A stretch of DNA of 32,178 bases from Larix sibirica (Eukaryota > Streptophyta > Pinopsida > Pinales > Pinaceae), in contig NWUY0300009673.1 of the NCBI GenBank assembly GCA_004151065.3, positions 31,218 through 63,395 on the forward strand. Reading direction: 5' to 3'. The translations under genes were made by a program, and so were the position numbers. The notes below the pieces were generated by a model. That model did no database searches. It had not been told where the DNA came from and worked only from the letters and a program-made list of their open reading frames with translations. Within the stretch, counting starts at the first letter, position 1. Every line of letters starts with the position of its first letter. Of the stretch, positions 11,348 through 19,802 are shown piece by piece.

Positions 11348-12484
11348 TTGGACAATGAGATGTACGGTCATTGTCGCATCTCGATTACCCCCTCCTCCGA
11401 GTCATGCTTATTTGTCCGGTCTTGCTCGACTTGTGGTGTGTGGTCTTCCGGTGATGAATCTTGCCTTTGGGATGGTGTGACTGGTCGTAGGCCTTTGTTT
11501 CTATCACCTTTTCGTGGGAATCCAAATGTTGGGGTGTCCACTTCTCATCTATTGACTCCATGCCCTAGACCTCGGGTGGGTTCGTTTTCTCCGTATTTGT
11601 TTTCGGGGGAGTGCCCTGAGGTGGTTTCACGAAAGACAGGGGTCTCAATTGTTTCAAAATACACCTCAAATGTTTTGGCATGCTAGGGGTCGAAGGACAA
11701 TTTGGCACTTCAACAGAATGAGCCAGGGAATATTCCCAAAGGGGGATGCAAGGGTTTGACTAGCGCCTGGGCTAAGGCTCATAAATCCCCAAGGGATTTC
11801 GAGGAATATATTCACATGGTGCTCGAGTGTGATGTTAACATGCCACGTGCTGTGGGCATGACCAAGAAGACATAATTGGGCGATTGGACTATATCACCTT
11901 ATCGAAACAAGAAATATTAGAGTGGATTATGAAATTTTGGAAACTAGTTGTTGGGTATTTCCCAAAGCTGAACATTCTTGTGAATGGGTGTCACTCCTTT
12001 CATTTTCACATGGAGAAGCATGCAAAATCGATTCTAGCGTATCCATGGGTTTTCAGATGTGGCTCTCTAGTTCTGGATCGATGGCACATTGCCTTTAATC
12101 CCTATCAAGGAGTGGGTTTGTCGAGAGACATCTCTGGATGTAGCTTTTGGGGTTCCCACTATAGCTGTGGACATGACCCATTCTGGAGGATGTTGTGAAT
12201 TTGGTTGACCGCTATGTTTCTATGGAGGACAGTATGATTGTTGGTTGTGATAAGCATGTGGCCTCCATTTGGTGGAGGTAGATATATCTAAAGGCTTACC
12301 AATTGAAAATAATATTTCATTGGGGGAGATGATTTTTATGCAAAGGATAGATTTTCTAAAGGTGCCTTTTTTATGTTTCCTGTGTCCAAATACTAGACAT
12401 TTGAAGAAGGACTGCCCCGATGTGAAAGGGGAGCTGAGTGAATACTTTTCCTCTAATTCTGAGGACTTTTATGTGGTGGAATAG
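11348..12484 (+). pseudogene. LINE ORF1: DUF4283-like segment plus CCHC zinc knuckle, broken
   Basis: ORF1 of plant LINEs encodes a nucleic-acid-binding protein. In frame at 11884-12198 the residues KSILAYPWVFRCGSLVLDRW and FNPYQ resemble the end of DUF4283. At 12269-12484 the segment VEVDISKGLP...GEMIFMQRIDFLKVPF leads into a CX2CX4HX4C zinc knuckle (CFLCPNTRHLKKDC, bases 12374-12415), the usual order in this family. Upstream, 11348-11686 is open and GC-richer but was not matched to a domain. Stops and frame changes near 11685, 11880, 12200 and 12260 mean no intact protein. The first Met is not certain. Confidence 0.75.
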
Positions 12485-13395
12485 GTGGATGTGGACCAAC
12501 CTTTACAGCCTACCGTGAAAGGTATTGCGTTGCCATCATAGGAACCCTTCTATGCATGTGATTAGTCTACCTTTCTGGGTAAGTTAAAAGACTTCTTCCC
12601 TGCCTTTTTCAACACTCTTTCCATTGAATATTTGAATATGATTTTGGAAAAAGAGAGGGTATCTGGTCGATTGTTGAAGGCCTGGGTTATAGTCTGTTCT
12701 GAGATGCCTGATGTGCCTCTTTCCCCTAAAAATATCGACTCTACTCACGTGGGTAATGGGGTGGACTTGATAAAGCCTTGTTTGAACCTATCCAAGGGGG
12801 ATATTTTGTGTAATTGACCATCTATCACCCTATTAGGCCCTCTTCTAGTTACTGGGTTTCACCCTTCTCACTAGGATATGGGTCAAGAGGCGGACCAAGG
12901 TATGTTTGGGTCTCAAATTATTGAACAACCCTTCCTTTCTCCGGATTGTGGTTTGGTCCTTCCTTTAGATGGATATCAGGATGGGGACCACTACAATGTG
13001 GCCTTTCCTCGTCTTCAGGTATCTATCTCTCTAGTTAATACTGCTCTCTCTCACCCTGATGATATTTCGCTCAACCAAGGCATCCTGAAATCTATCTGTC
13101 CCTCCTTCAAGGAATGTTTGCTACAAAAACCCTTGCAAGTTTTTTCTGATAAGTCATCACGTTCAAATGTGGCACATACCTCTTCTATTCAGTGTGCCAA
13201 TGTTACCATTTAGTGCAACCAGAAAAAAAAAACCTTCACATAAATATGGGAATCCGACCAATTAGGGTAGCATATAGTCTTCACCAAACTATGTTCCTTT
13301 GTCTTCTAGATTGGATAATCATTTGTCCACTTCTTCTCCTAGTATTACTAATGTCCTTCCCGGGGTCCTTAGAGTAAGAATGACCCACAACTAGG
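12485..13395 (+). pseudogene. Linker between LINE ORF1 zinc knuckle and ORF2, degraded open frames
   Basis: Short open stretches (12632-12817, 12878-13213, 13192-13377) follow the zinc knuckle. None matches a domain known to me. In plant LINE ORF1 the region after the zinc knuckle is poorly conserved, so these are probably the ORF1 C-terminus and inter-ORF sequence. They are kept in frame only in pieces. Confidence 0.4.
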
Positions 13396-16240
13396 TTGAT
13401 AAATGTTGATTTTATCCTTCAATGTCAGGGGCCTTGGGGCAAGGCCAAGTATAATGTCCTCAAGCAATTTTTTTGTATAAACAAAGTGGATATGGTACCG
13501 ATTCAAGAGATTATGTGTTGCAACTCTAAAGCTATTGAGTACTTCTCAAAAATATTTCTAGGATGGGAGTGTTGTGCTCTAGATGCCTTGGTCCTCTATG
13601 GAGGCCTTTTGACTATTTGGAACCCATACAGTGATGATATCACCCCCTTTTCCTCCCCTGCATACATTCTTATGGTTGGGAATATTAGGGGTCTAAACAA
13701 GCCTGTAAAGGTTATCAACTGTTATGCTCCATATATTGGCAGAGAGTATTTTTAGTGCTAGGTAGAGGATAGTGGCTTCTTTCAGGAGGAATTCTTGATA
13801 TTTACTAGGGATCTAAATTTTACCCTTTCTACTTGTGAGGTCTGTGGAGCTGCTCCACGCCTAGATCCGTTAGGTGAGCATTTTTCCCAACTTTTTTCAG
13901 AGGTACAAACTTACTGATGTATTATCGTGCCCACTGGGGCCAACCTAGAGGAATGGTAGGGATGGAAAGGAAGGATTTTCTAAGAGGCTAGACATGTTCT
14001 TCATATATGATGCTCTCTCAGAAGAGGTCAGGAGATATAGATCTTGGTCCATAAATTCTAGAATCTCAGATCATCACCCTACATGCCTACAGGTTGATGT
14101 AGGTCAACAAGTGCACAAATACCCTTTTAAATTAAATCATGTATGGTTGGAAGACCCTACATTTCTGACTCTAGTAAAAAAAATTGGTCCTCATATTATG
14201 TGGATTATGAGTAGACTGCTATGGAGCATCTGACAAACAAGTTGAAAGAGTTAAAAAAGGTTGTTGTTTAATGGGAGAAAAACAAAAGGATGGAGCTCAC
14301 ATAAGAGCTGATTCTAGTTGAGGAGGATATTGAAAGGATTTACTTGCAGAATCCCAATGGTATTTTCTCTAGAAATTCAAAATGGCATCTGATCAAGCTG
14401 GAAGATAAGAAAGCTAAACTTTTAAGGATACAAGAGGAGACATGGAGACTGAAAAGTAGAGTAATTTGGCTCAAGCAGGGGGACTGCAATTCCAAGTTCT
14501 TTCACATGTTTTCTAGTCATAGGAGGAATTACAATGCCATCTGGAACCTGTAGGGTGGTGGTGGGAAGATCCTAAATTCTCAACAGGATTTGGAGCATGC
14601 TGCCTCTTCACATTTCTCCAACATTTTCAAAGACCCTAAAAACCTAGTATTTAGTCTCAAATCAGGGTAATACAACAATACCCTAGATTCTTCTCTGAAG
14701 AGGAGGGTTCACTGGTTGGATGTGTAGTCACTTTGGATGAAGTGGAGTCCATTATTAAAAAGTTTGCAAAGTAAAAAATTCCTAGGCCTAACGGCTGGAC
14801 CATTGAGCTATTTTCACATTTTTTTGATAGAATGGGACATGATATCTTGAATGTGGTGGAAGAATCTAGGGTGAATGGATTTATCTCTAGGTCTCTAAGC
14901 TCTACCTTCATAGCACTTATCCCGAATACTTCTAAGCCTGCTTCTTTTGATGAATATAGGCCTATTGCTTTATGCAATCTGGTTTACAAAATTATCTCCA
15001 AAATCATTGTAGATAGGATCAAGACTAAGTTAGTTGGATGTTTATCACTAGAGAAATTTGGGTTCTTGAGTCAGAGTCAGATATTGGATGCCATTGGAAC
15101 CACTTAGGAATGTATTCACTCCATTAAGACTAAGAGGTTGGCTACTCTTGTTCTCAAAATGGATCTGAACAAATCCTATGATAGAGTGGAATGGGGGTTC
15201 CTCAGATTGGTCCTCCTACAAATTGGGATTCCCTTGCTACTGACAAATTGGATTATGTCATGTCTAACTTCAACAATTTTCTTGGTGTTAGTCAATGGCA
15301 GTTCCTCTTCCTTATTTAAAATCTCTAGGGGCCTTAGACAAGGCTTCCCACTCAACCCACTATTTTTCTTATTGGTTGTGGAAGGACTAAATAGACTTAT
15401 TGGGCTAGCTAAGCAAGAGGAGAGACTGAATGGGGTCAAAGTGATTATAGTACATCACTTAACACACCTACTTTTCGTTGATAATTTACTCTTATTTGGA
15501 AAAGGTACGCTGGAATAATGGAATGCTTTCCATGATATTATAACACTCTTTTGTGATGCTACATGCATGGAAGTCGATCTAATAAAATCTAGTTTTTTCA
15601 CCATAATATTGATGCTAGTTCTTTGGCTCATATCAAGCTTTTATTTCCCTACAAATGGGGGTATTGTCTTGATGGCTTCAACTACCTGGGATACTTTCTC
15701 AAACCCAACCATTATATTAAGGTGGAGTGGCATTGGCTTCTCAAGAAATTTGAAAAGATAATTGATTGTTGGGCCTACAGATGGCTCTCCCTTGGAGGAA
15801 GACTTACTCTGGTGAAAGTGGTGCTGGAAAGCATCCTCGTTTATTGTCTCTCCCTTGCAAACATTCCTATGTCTATTATTCATTTATTGAGAAAGAAGAT
15901 GGTGAACTTTCTATGGGTTGGGAATAAAAAAAAGTCAAAATTTTATTTGTCCAGTTGGAGGAAAATTTCTTTACCAAAGTCCATGGGGGGGGTGGGGTAT
16001 AAAGAACCTATTATGGTTCAGTGATGCCTTGAGTCTAAAGAGATTGTGGAGAGGCATTTTCAGTCAAGGCTTATGGAAAGAATTAGACATGCTAAATATA
16101 TTAAAAATCTTCCCCTTATTCATTGGATTAGATATTCTAAGAAGTCTATTTCTCAAGCATCTAACTTATGGAGAGGCTCTATGAAGTTCTACTAGTGGAT
16201 GGGGATCTCGCTATCATGGAAGATGGGATATGGTAAATTA
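13396..16240 (+). pseudogene. LINE ORF2: endonuclease and reverse transcriptase, inactivated
   Basis: ORF2 would nick target DNA and reverse transcribe the element. The apurinic-type endonuclease starts at about 13400 (GKAKYNVLKQFF...VDMVPIQEIM, with the QE pair), continues through DLNFTLS at about 13812 and has the SDHHP motif at about 14065. The conserved linker EETWRLKSRVIWLKQGD lies near 14430. RT blocks include EYRPIALCNLVYKIISK (about 14955), LKMDLNKSYDRVEW (about 15155, first catalytic Asp present) and RQGFPLNPLFFLLVVEGL (about 15338). The catalytic box is FVDN at about 15475 where the family has FADD, so the second metal-binding Asp is lost. The thumb-like region SLGGRLTLVKVVLES follows at about 15788. 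Frames are broken at least six times. Similarity ends at about 16240 before zf-RVT and RNase H. Confidence 0.85.
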
Positions 16241-16440
16241 ATGTTAAGATTCAATATGATAAGATAGATAACATCAGTATTACATTCAATTTCACAACAA
16301 TAACATATNAAATGCACAAAAATAGCAGAATCTAGAAATCCTTTGTTGCATGCAACTGCATAGGTTCAAGATCTTGATCAAGATTGCGAGCAGGTCTTCA
16401 TAAGCGCTCTGATACCATGTTCGACTAAAATAGGGTATTG
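16241..16440 (-). repeat. Copia leader/PBS/LTR-end fragment (copy D) with perfect PBS
   Basis: Minus-strand TGGTATCAGAGCG at 16417 to 16405 is an exact initiator-Met tRNA primer-binding site. The LTR end beside it (plus strand TGTTCGACTAAAATAGGGTA from 16418) matches the start of LTR copy A for about 21 bases, then stops at about 16438. To the left, the leader resembles copy A (shared GAGCA.GTCTTC.TAAGCGCTCT). The fragment is truncated on both sides. Base 16309 is N, an assembly ambiguity inside this fragment. Confidence 0.75.
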
Positions 16441-16631
16441 TGAATAATCTTCTGGATTGAACTATGTTAAAATTTAGTAATCCCGACGTTTCAAGTGGAC
16501 ACTACACTCATCATCAAGGGTCTAGTCTTAAGCTTATTGTAAGATAGAAAAAAGTGGAGTAAAGTTTAGGTAGGATAAATAGGATGTGAAATATATGACC
16601 ATTGAAGATTTGTTAGTTGTAATAAATTAGA
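16441..16631. other. Short unassigned stretch after the Copia fragment
   Basis: The sequence CGACGTTTCAAGTGGACACT and its surroundings do not match the Copia LTR or the LINEs here. It may be part of another transposon but I do not recognise it. Confidence 0.3.
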
Positions 16632-17060
16632 ATGAGCAGGAGAGGTTATGCAAGAATTATGATGAAATCACCTAGAACGACTAGGTTGTTTATCAAGGCA
16701 TGTATCATTTATCTATGTAAAAGTGCCACAAAAATCACCTCATCCCAATTTCATGAGTTCACTAAGAACATTAATCAAGATAAGACAATAATGAATGGAA
16801 AAGAAATAGTCATAGTTGAGGACCTAAAAGCAGTTGCAAAAAACATCTCGAGAGAAGGAAAAAAGTGAGGATTGGAAGCAGAAATAAACAAAGGAGAAAT
16901 TTGATCAATTATGCCATAAATTCTTGGATGAAAAAATTTTAGAGGGGGTTACTTCTCAAACAGGTTGTCAAACACTTAAGCCCTGATTGGAAAAGGGTGG
17001 CTAGAATAATTTTGAAGTTACATTTCATGGTACAGGGAAACCGGTACATGCTACAAACGT
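16632..17060 (+). pseudogene. Decayed coding-like sequence of unknown family
   Basis: An open frame at 16632-16868 gives a basic 78-residue peptide (SRRGYARIMMKSPRTTRLF..., then IVIVEDLKAVAKNIS). After its stop, a frame shifted by one base reads EDWKQK, stop, TKEKFDQLCHKFLDEKILEG up to about 16982. A further frame change gives PDWKRVARIILKLHF. Protein-like composition running through three frames suggests an old frameshifted gene or transposon protein of about 140 residues. I do not recognise the family. A GT microsatellite follows directly. Confidence 0.3.
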
Positions 17061-17110
17061 GACCCCTCTAAATTTGGAAATTGGAAAACGTGGTATTAAA
17101 AAGTACAAAA

Positions 17111-17215
17111 GTGTGTGTGTGTGTGTGTGTCTAAACATACAAAATGTGTGTGTGTGTGTGTAAACATACAAAATGTGTCTGCGTGTGTCTGTAAAAATAC
17201 AAAATGTGTGTGTGT
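17111..17215 (+). repeat. GT microsatellite organised as a 30-bp minisatellite
   Basis: (GT)10 at 17111-17130 is followed by CTAAACATACAAAAT, then a second TG run (17145-17161) with AAACATACAAAAT, then a third more degenerate unit with AAAAATACAAAAT. The unit length is about 30 bp. Alternating purine-pyrimidine runs of this kind can adopt Z-DNA. Confidence 0.85.
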
Positions 17216-17225
17216 CCGCGTGCGT

Positions 17226-17536
17226 AAATGGCAAAATCCAAAAAAGAAGATATATATGAGGCTATATATCCAAAACCAGCCTTTATATATGAGGCTTTAT
17301 GTGTCAAAATATAGGATAAGCTATAGCCTAAAAGTCATCCATATGATCTTCATCTTCATCAAGAAATGGAACAAGGTGTGTGTGTGTGCGTGCGCACACG
17401 CAAATGCCAAAATCCAAAAAAGGAGATATATATGAGGCTATATATCCAAAACCAACCTTTATATATGAGGCTCTATGCGTCGAAATACAGGATGAGCTAT
17501 AGCCTAAAAGTCATCCATCCCATCTTCATCAAGAAA
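17226..17536 (+). repeat. Direct duplication of about 140 bp, 176-bp period
   Basis: The unit starting AAATGGCAAAATCCAAAAAA at 17226-17366 is repeated at 17402-17536 with few differences (AAGAAGATATATATGAGGCT against AAGGAGATATATATGAGGCT), including the inner words TTTATATATGAGGCT and GAGCTATAGCCTAAAAGTCA. A second GT/GC run with a GTGTGCG-TG-CGCACAC inverted repeat (17384-17399) separates the copies. Confidence 0.9.
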
Positions 17537-17539
17537 AGA

Positions 17540-17715
17540 AAAGAGGCACATCCACAGGTGGACCGTGGATTGGAAGTGTTTGAATGGGAATTAGCGTTTC
17601 CAGTTCTGCTTCTAGGTTCCTCAATATTCAGTGCAGCAAGAGAGAGGTCCAAGTCAGAGGATTCAAGATCCACATCCCATTCTTTAGGAGGCCCACTTGT
17701 ATATTCTGACCTCTT
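17540..17715 (-). pseudogene. Exon-like open segment of unknown gene
   Basis: On the minus strand a segment with codon use unlike its AT-rich surroundings reads RSEYTSGPPKEWDVDLESSD, then LDLSLAALNIEEPRSRTGNA. It is acidic and serine-rich. A possible splice acceptor (CTCGTAAG) lies just before the first codon, and the frame stays open through 17497. I do not recognise it. It could be an exon of a host gene captured by a transposon, or chance. It abuts the duplicated block at 17402-17536. Confidence 0.25.
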
Positions 17716-18019
17716 ACGAGACACAAGGCAAAGGTTGGAATGGACATAGAAAAAAGGGGTTGTTAAGGGTTTTTGAATTTCTAGAAGATTTTTTAATGTC
17801 AAATTGGTGTATAAGCATGGTTCATAGCCAGTAAACTTGCTTGGGTGGGTCCCCGTGGTCAAACACCAAGTCAAAATGCAGATTAAACATCATGAAACAT
17901 GTGAATTTTGAAGTGAAATACCACTTGGCATTTCAGATGGCGTCATAGAATCATAGTACAGTATTCGAAACGTTTCAAACCTTCAAGGCTTATGGCAAAT
18001 AAAGCAACCAATATGTGCA
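17716..18019. other. Unassigned stretch
   Basis: No domain or repeat was recognised between the exon-like segment and the DUF4283 relic. The frame of the former extends to 17874 on the minus strand but looks less protein-like. Confidence 0.3.
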
Positions 18020-18557
18020 AAAAAGCACTCCAAAAATGGCCCAAAATGGCCAAAATTGCATTGGAATGCTAGGGAATTCAACCCAAACTAAACTGGATAG
18101 CTAGGAAATAAAACTTAGAACCCTTCTTCCAATGGCAAAAGAACTACCAACGTAGTCTTACAGAGCCATGAGCTTCTAGAGAGAATGTCATGGACATGAG
18201 CTTTCTCAGCAAACTCAAATAGATAAAAAGCCTTTGGTTAGGCTTGTAGTATGCAAGCAGTAGCACTACCACCATGGCACTCCCAAACCTCTTTCACCCA
18301 AGCCCTAATCACCCTAATCACAGACTCGGGAGGGACTCTACCCACAAAATACACTAAAAGAGTTCACTCCTTGAAGCAACACAAACATTATCATACTCAG
18401 AAATAGAAATATAAAGCGGATATCCTCGGATTCAGGATTACCATGGGTACAAACTTCCCGGCACCTTTGGTGGTACCAATGCTATGACAAAAATCCCTGC
18501 TGCAGCTCCTTCAATAATCGGATCAACAGATCCTTTATTGGATGGAGGGGACGCCAT
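18020..18557 (-). pseudogene. DUF4283 (LINE ORF1-type) relic, several frames
   Basis: A possible start ATG at 18557 gives MASPPSNKGSVDPIIEG and then decays. From about 18340 down, pieces in shifting frames read GRVPPESVIRVIRAWVKEVW, then PKAFYLFEFAEKAHVHDILS followed by RSSWLCK, and finally SLVWVEFPSIPMQFW at about 18090-18040. The order (GRxPP..VIRxW, FxFEFxxxxDxxxxLxxxxW, VWVExPxxPxxFW) is that of the DUF4283 domain of plant LINE ORF1 and related zinc-knuckle proteins. Stops and frameshifts are frequent. Its orientation is opposite to the LINE at 11100, so it is a different insertion. Confidence 0.6.
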
Positions 18558-19124
18558 CTAAGGCTTCCCGAAGGCCTTCTGCCAAAGCCAGCAGTCAGCT
18601 CACGCTAGATGGAAGGACAGGAGAAGCAGCAATTTGACAAAGACAGGGCAATATAGATCAATGAGTGCAATCAATCTCCCACTCAAACGCTAACTATCCA
18701 ATGATGTAGTTTTAAACAAATAACAAGTATTGACTTGCCAGAGTACTAAATGCTATTTCAATCAAATAATGGGGAAAAATAAAAGAATAAAGCTGCATAT
18801 AGCAGCATGCGGAAAGAATCTTCAGAAACATGAGTCTTTTGCAAGAAGAGGGCAGAGATAGACTTGACTATGAAATCACTCAAGATTTTGCATCCTTGAC
18901 AAACATAAATTGAGAAATGAAAGGAAATTTTATTAATGTTCCTAGTAGAACCTACAGCCAAAGAGTGAAGAAATATAAAAATAAAATAGAGAGTCGAGGC
19001 ATTCATTTTCTTTCCTCTTGTAGCTCAACAAGGTACAAAGCATTGATTCTTCTCTCAAACTATTACTCTCTGAACTACAATAAAGATAAACAATGTCATT
19101 AAAATACCATTTTAAGTATGGGAT
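18558..19124. other. Unassigned stretch, no recognised gene
   Basis: Open frames on both strands at 18758-19102 overlap one another and have no recognisable domain. No splice-site or repeat structure was found. Confidence 0.35.
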
Positions 19125-19198
19125 TACCCCATGGTCAGTTATTAAAGGCTTTTCTCTTGCAAGGAAGAGGTGCAAAGTTCAAATCCCTCTGCCCCAAT
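19125..19198 (+). mobile_element. tRNA-like sequence with Ala(TGC)-type anticodon loop (SINE head or tRNA relic)
   Basis: An A-box-like TGGTCAGTTATT starts at 19132 and a B-box GTTCAAATCC at 19177, 45 bases apart, exactly the tRNA position-8 to position-53 spacing. Between them TTTCT-CTTGCAA-GGAAG (19151-19167) forms a five-pair anticodon stem with two G-T pairs and a seven-base loop with TGC at the anticodon place. The acceptor and T stems do not pair, so it is not a functional tRNA. A tRNA-derived SINE head is most likely; no poly(A) or target duplication was found. Confidence 0.55.
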
Positions 19199-19339
19199 GT
19201 TAAAATGTGTATTGTACTGTGTTTATGCGGAATTGGGGTTCACAGTTCCCCACAAATCAAACAAAAGTCAACTTGCCAATACAAAACAACAACATATATT
19301 ATAAATCTGAATTTCAAATTAGTGATTCACTGGATGACA

Positions 19340-19560
19340 GGAACTAGGTGTACAGGGCTCCATGGGGTGCTTCATCACGCAGCCGACCTGAAGTCCCGGT
19401 GTTTCAGTACATCCACTTTCATCATATTGTCAGGGAACATAATCAGGAAGCAGACAGGGTATCAAAGCAGGCTCGCAGCCGACCTACAGGTTCTTTGCTA
19501 GTCACATCATCTCCGGATGGGATCGAGGATGTCCTCCCTTCCAGAATGATTGCTATTTGA
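19340..19560 (+). pseudogene. LINE RNase H domain, C-terminal tail
   Basis: In the plus frame from 19348 the residues VFQYIHFHHIVREHNQEADR followed by VSKQA match the end of the RNase H domain carried by plant LINE ORF2. The conserved HVxREHNxEAD block contributes the last catalytic His/Asp region. The frame ends at the stop at 19558-19560. Only the C-terminus survives; the upstream frame is not continuous. What follows (19561-19740) would be the element's 3' untranslated tail, including a perfect 9-bp hairpin at 19698-19722. The fragment lies just downstream of the MurG exon splice donor, on the opposite strand, so it would be inside that intron. Confidence 0.65.
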
Positions 19561-19697
19561 TTTTCTGTAGAGGACTGAATAAGCCTATTGGCTGCTTGTT
19601 TTTTGTGGGCGTTCTTGAGTATCATGATGTTTGATGCATGATTGAGTACTTATGGGCTTCTTTGGGATTCTCTTGATGCTTCTTTAGCTTAATACCT

Positions 19698-19722
19698 GTA
19701 ACTCTTTTATTTTAAGAGTTAC
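19698..19722. repeat. Perfect 9-bp hairpin
   Basis: GTAACTCTT (19698-19706), a 7-base loop, then AAGAGTTAC (19714-19722). It lies in the presumed LINE 3' tail, 75 bases from the MurG donor site. A role as a LINE 3' recognition hairpin is possible but unproven. Confidence 0.6.
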
Positions 19723-19796
19723 CTATGGCTTTTCTAAAATTGAAATTGGGATTGCAAATGGGGAACCCAGTGAAGCGGATTTGAGTTGAAAAGTTT

Positions 19797-19802
19797 ACTT
19801 AC
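19797..19802 (-). other. Splice donor GTAAGT of the MurG exon
   Basis: The consensus donor GTAAGT follows exactly where homologues would continue into the next conserved block, and the reading frame stops one codon later (TAA at 19801-19799) if it is read through. This supports a real exon-intron boundary. Confidence 0.8.

Larger units (their letters stand above)
11100..16240 (+). mobile_element. L1-clade LINE, 3'-truncated and mutated
   Basis: Going left to right there is a 5' leader with two copies of a CTAGGGTTTC-containing repeat, an ORF1 with DUF4283-like and CCHC zinc-knuckle segments, and an ORF2 with endonuclease and reverse-transcriptase domains. This is the architecture of plant L1-type LINEs. 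Frameshifts and stops break both ORFs. By protein comparison with the second LINE of this window (28180-31862) similarity continues to about 16240 and then stops, so the zf-RVT and RNase H parts and the 3' tail are missing. A Copia leader fragment follows directly. Confidence 0.85.

Noticed and set aside
15176-15439. Minus-strand frame of 87 codons within the LINE
   Set aside because: Shadow of the RT reading frame; the same holds for 14657-14977 and 15641-15883.
17025-17435. Open frames rich in Val-Cys or Thr-His over the GT repeats
   Set aside because: They are translations of a microsatellite.
19125-19198. A functional tRNA-Ala gene
   Set aside because: Acceptor and T stems do not pair although box spacing and anticodon arm are good; a SINE head or relic fits better.
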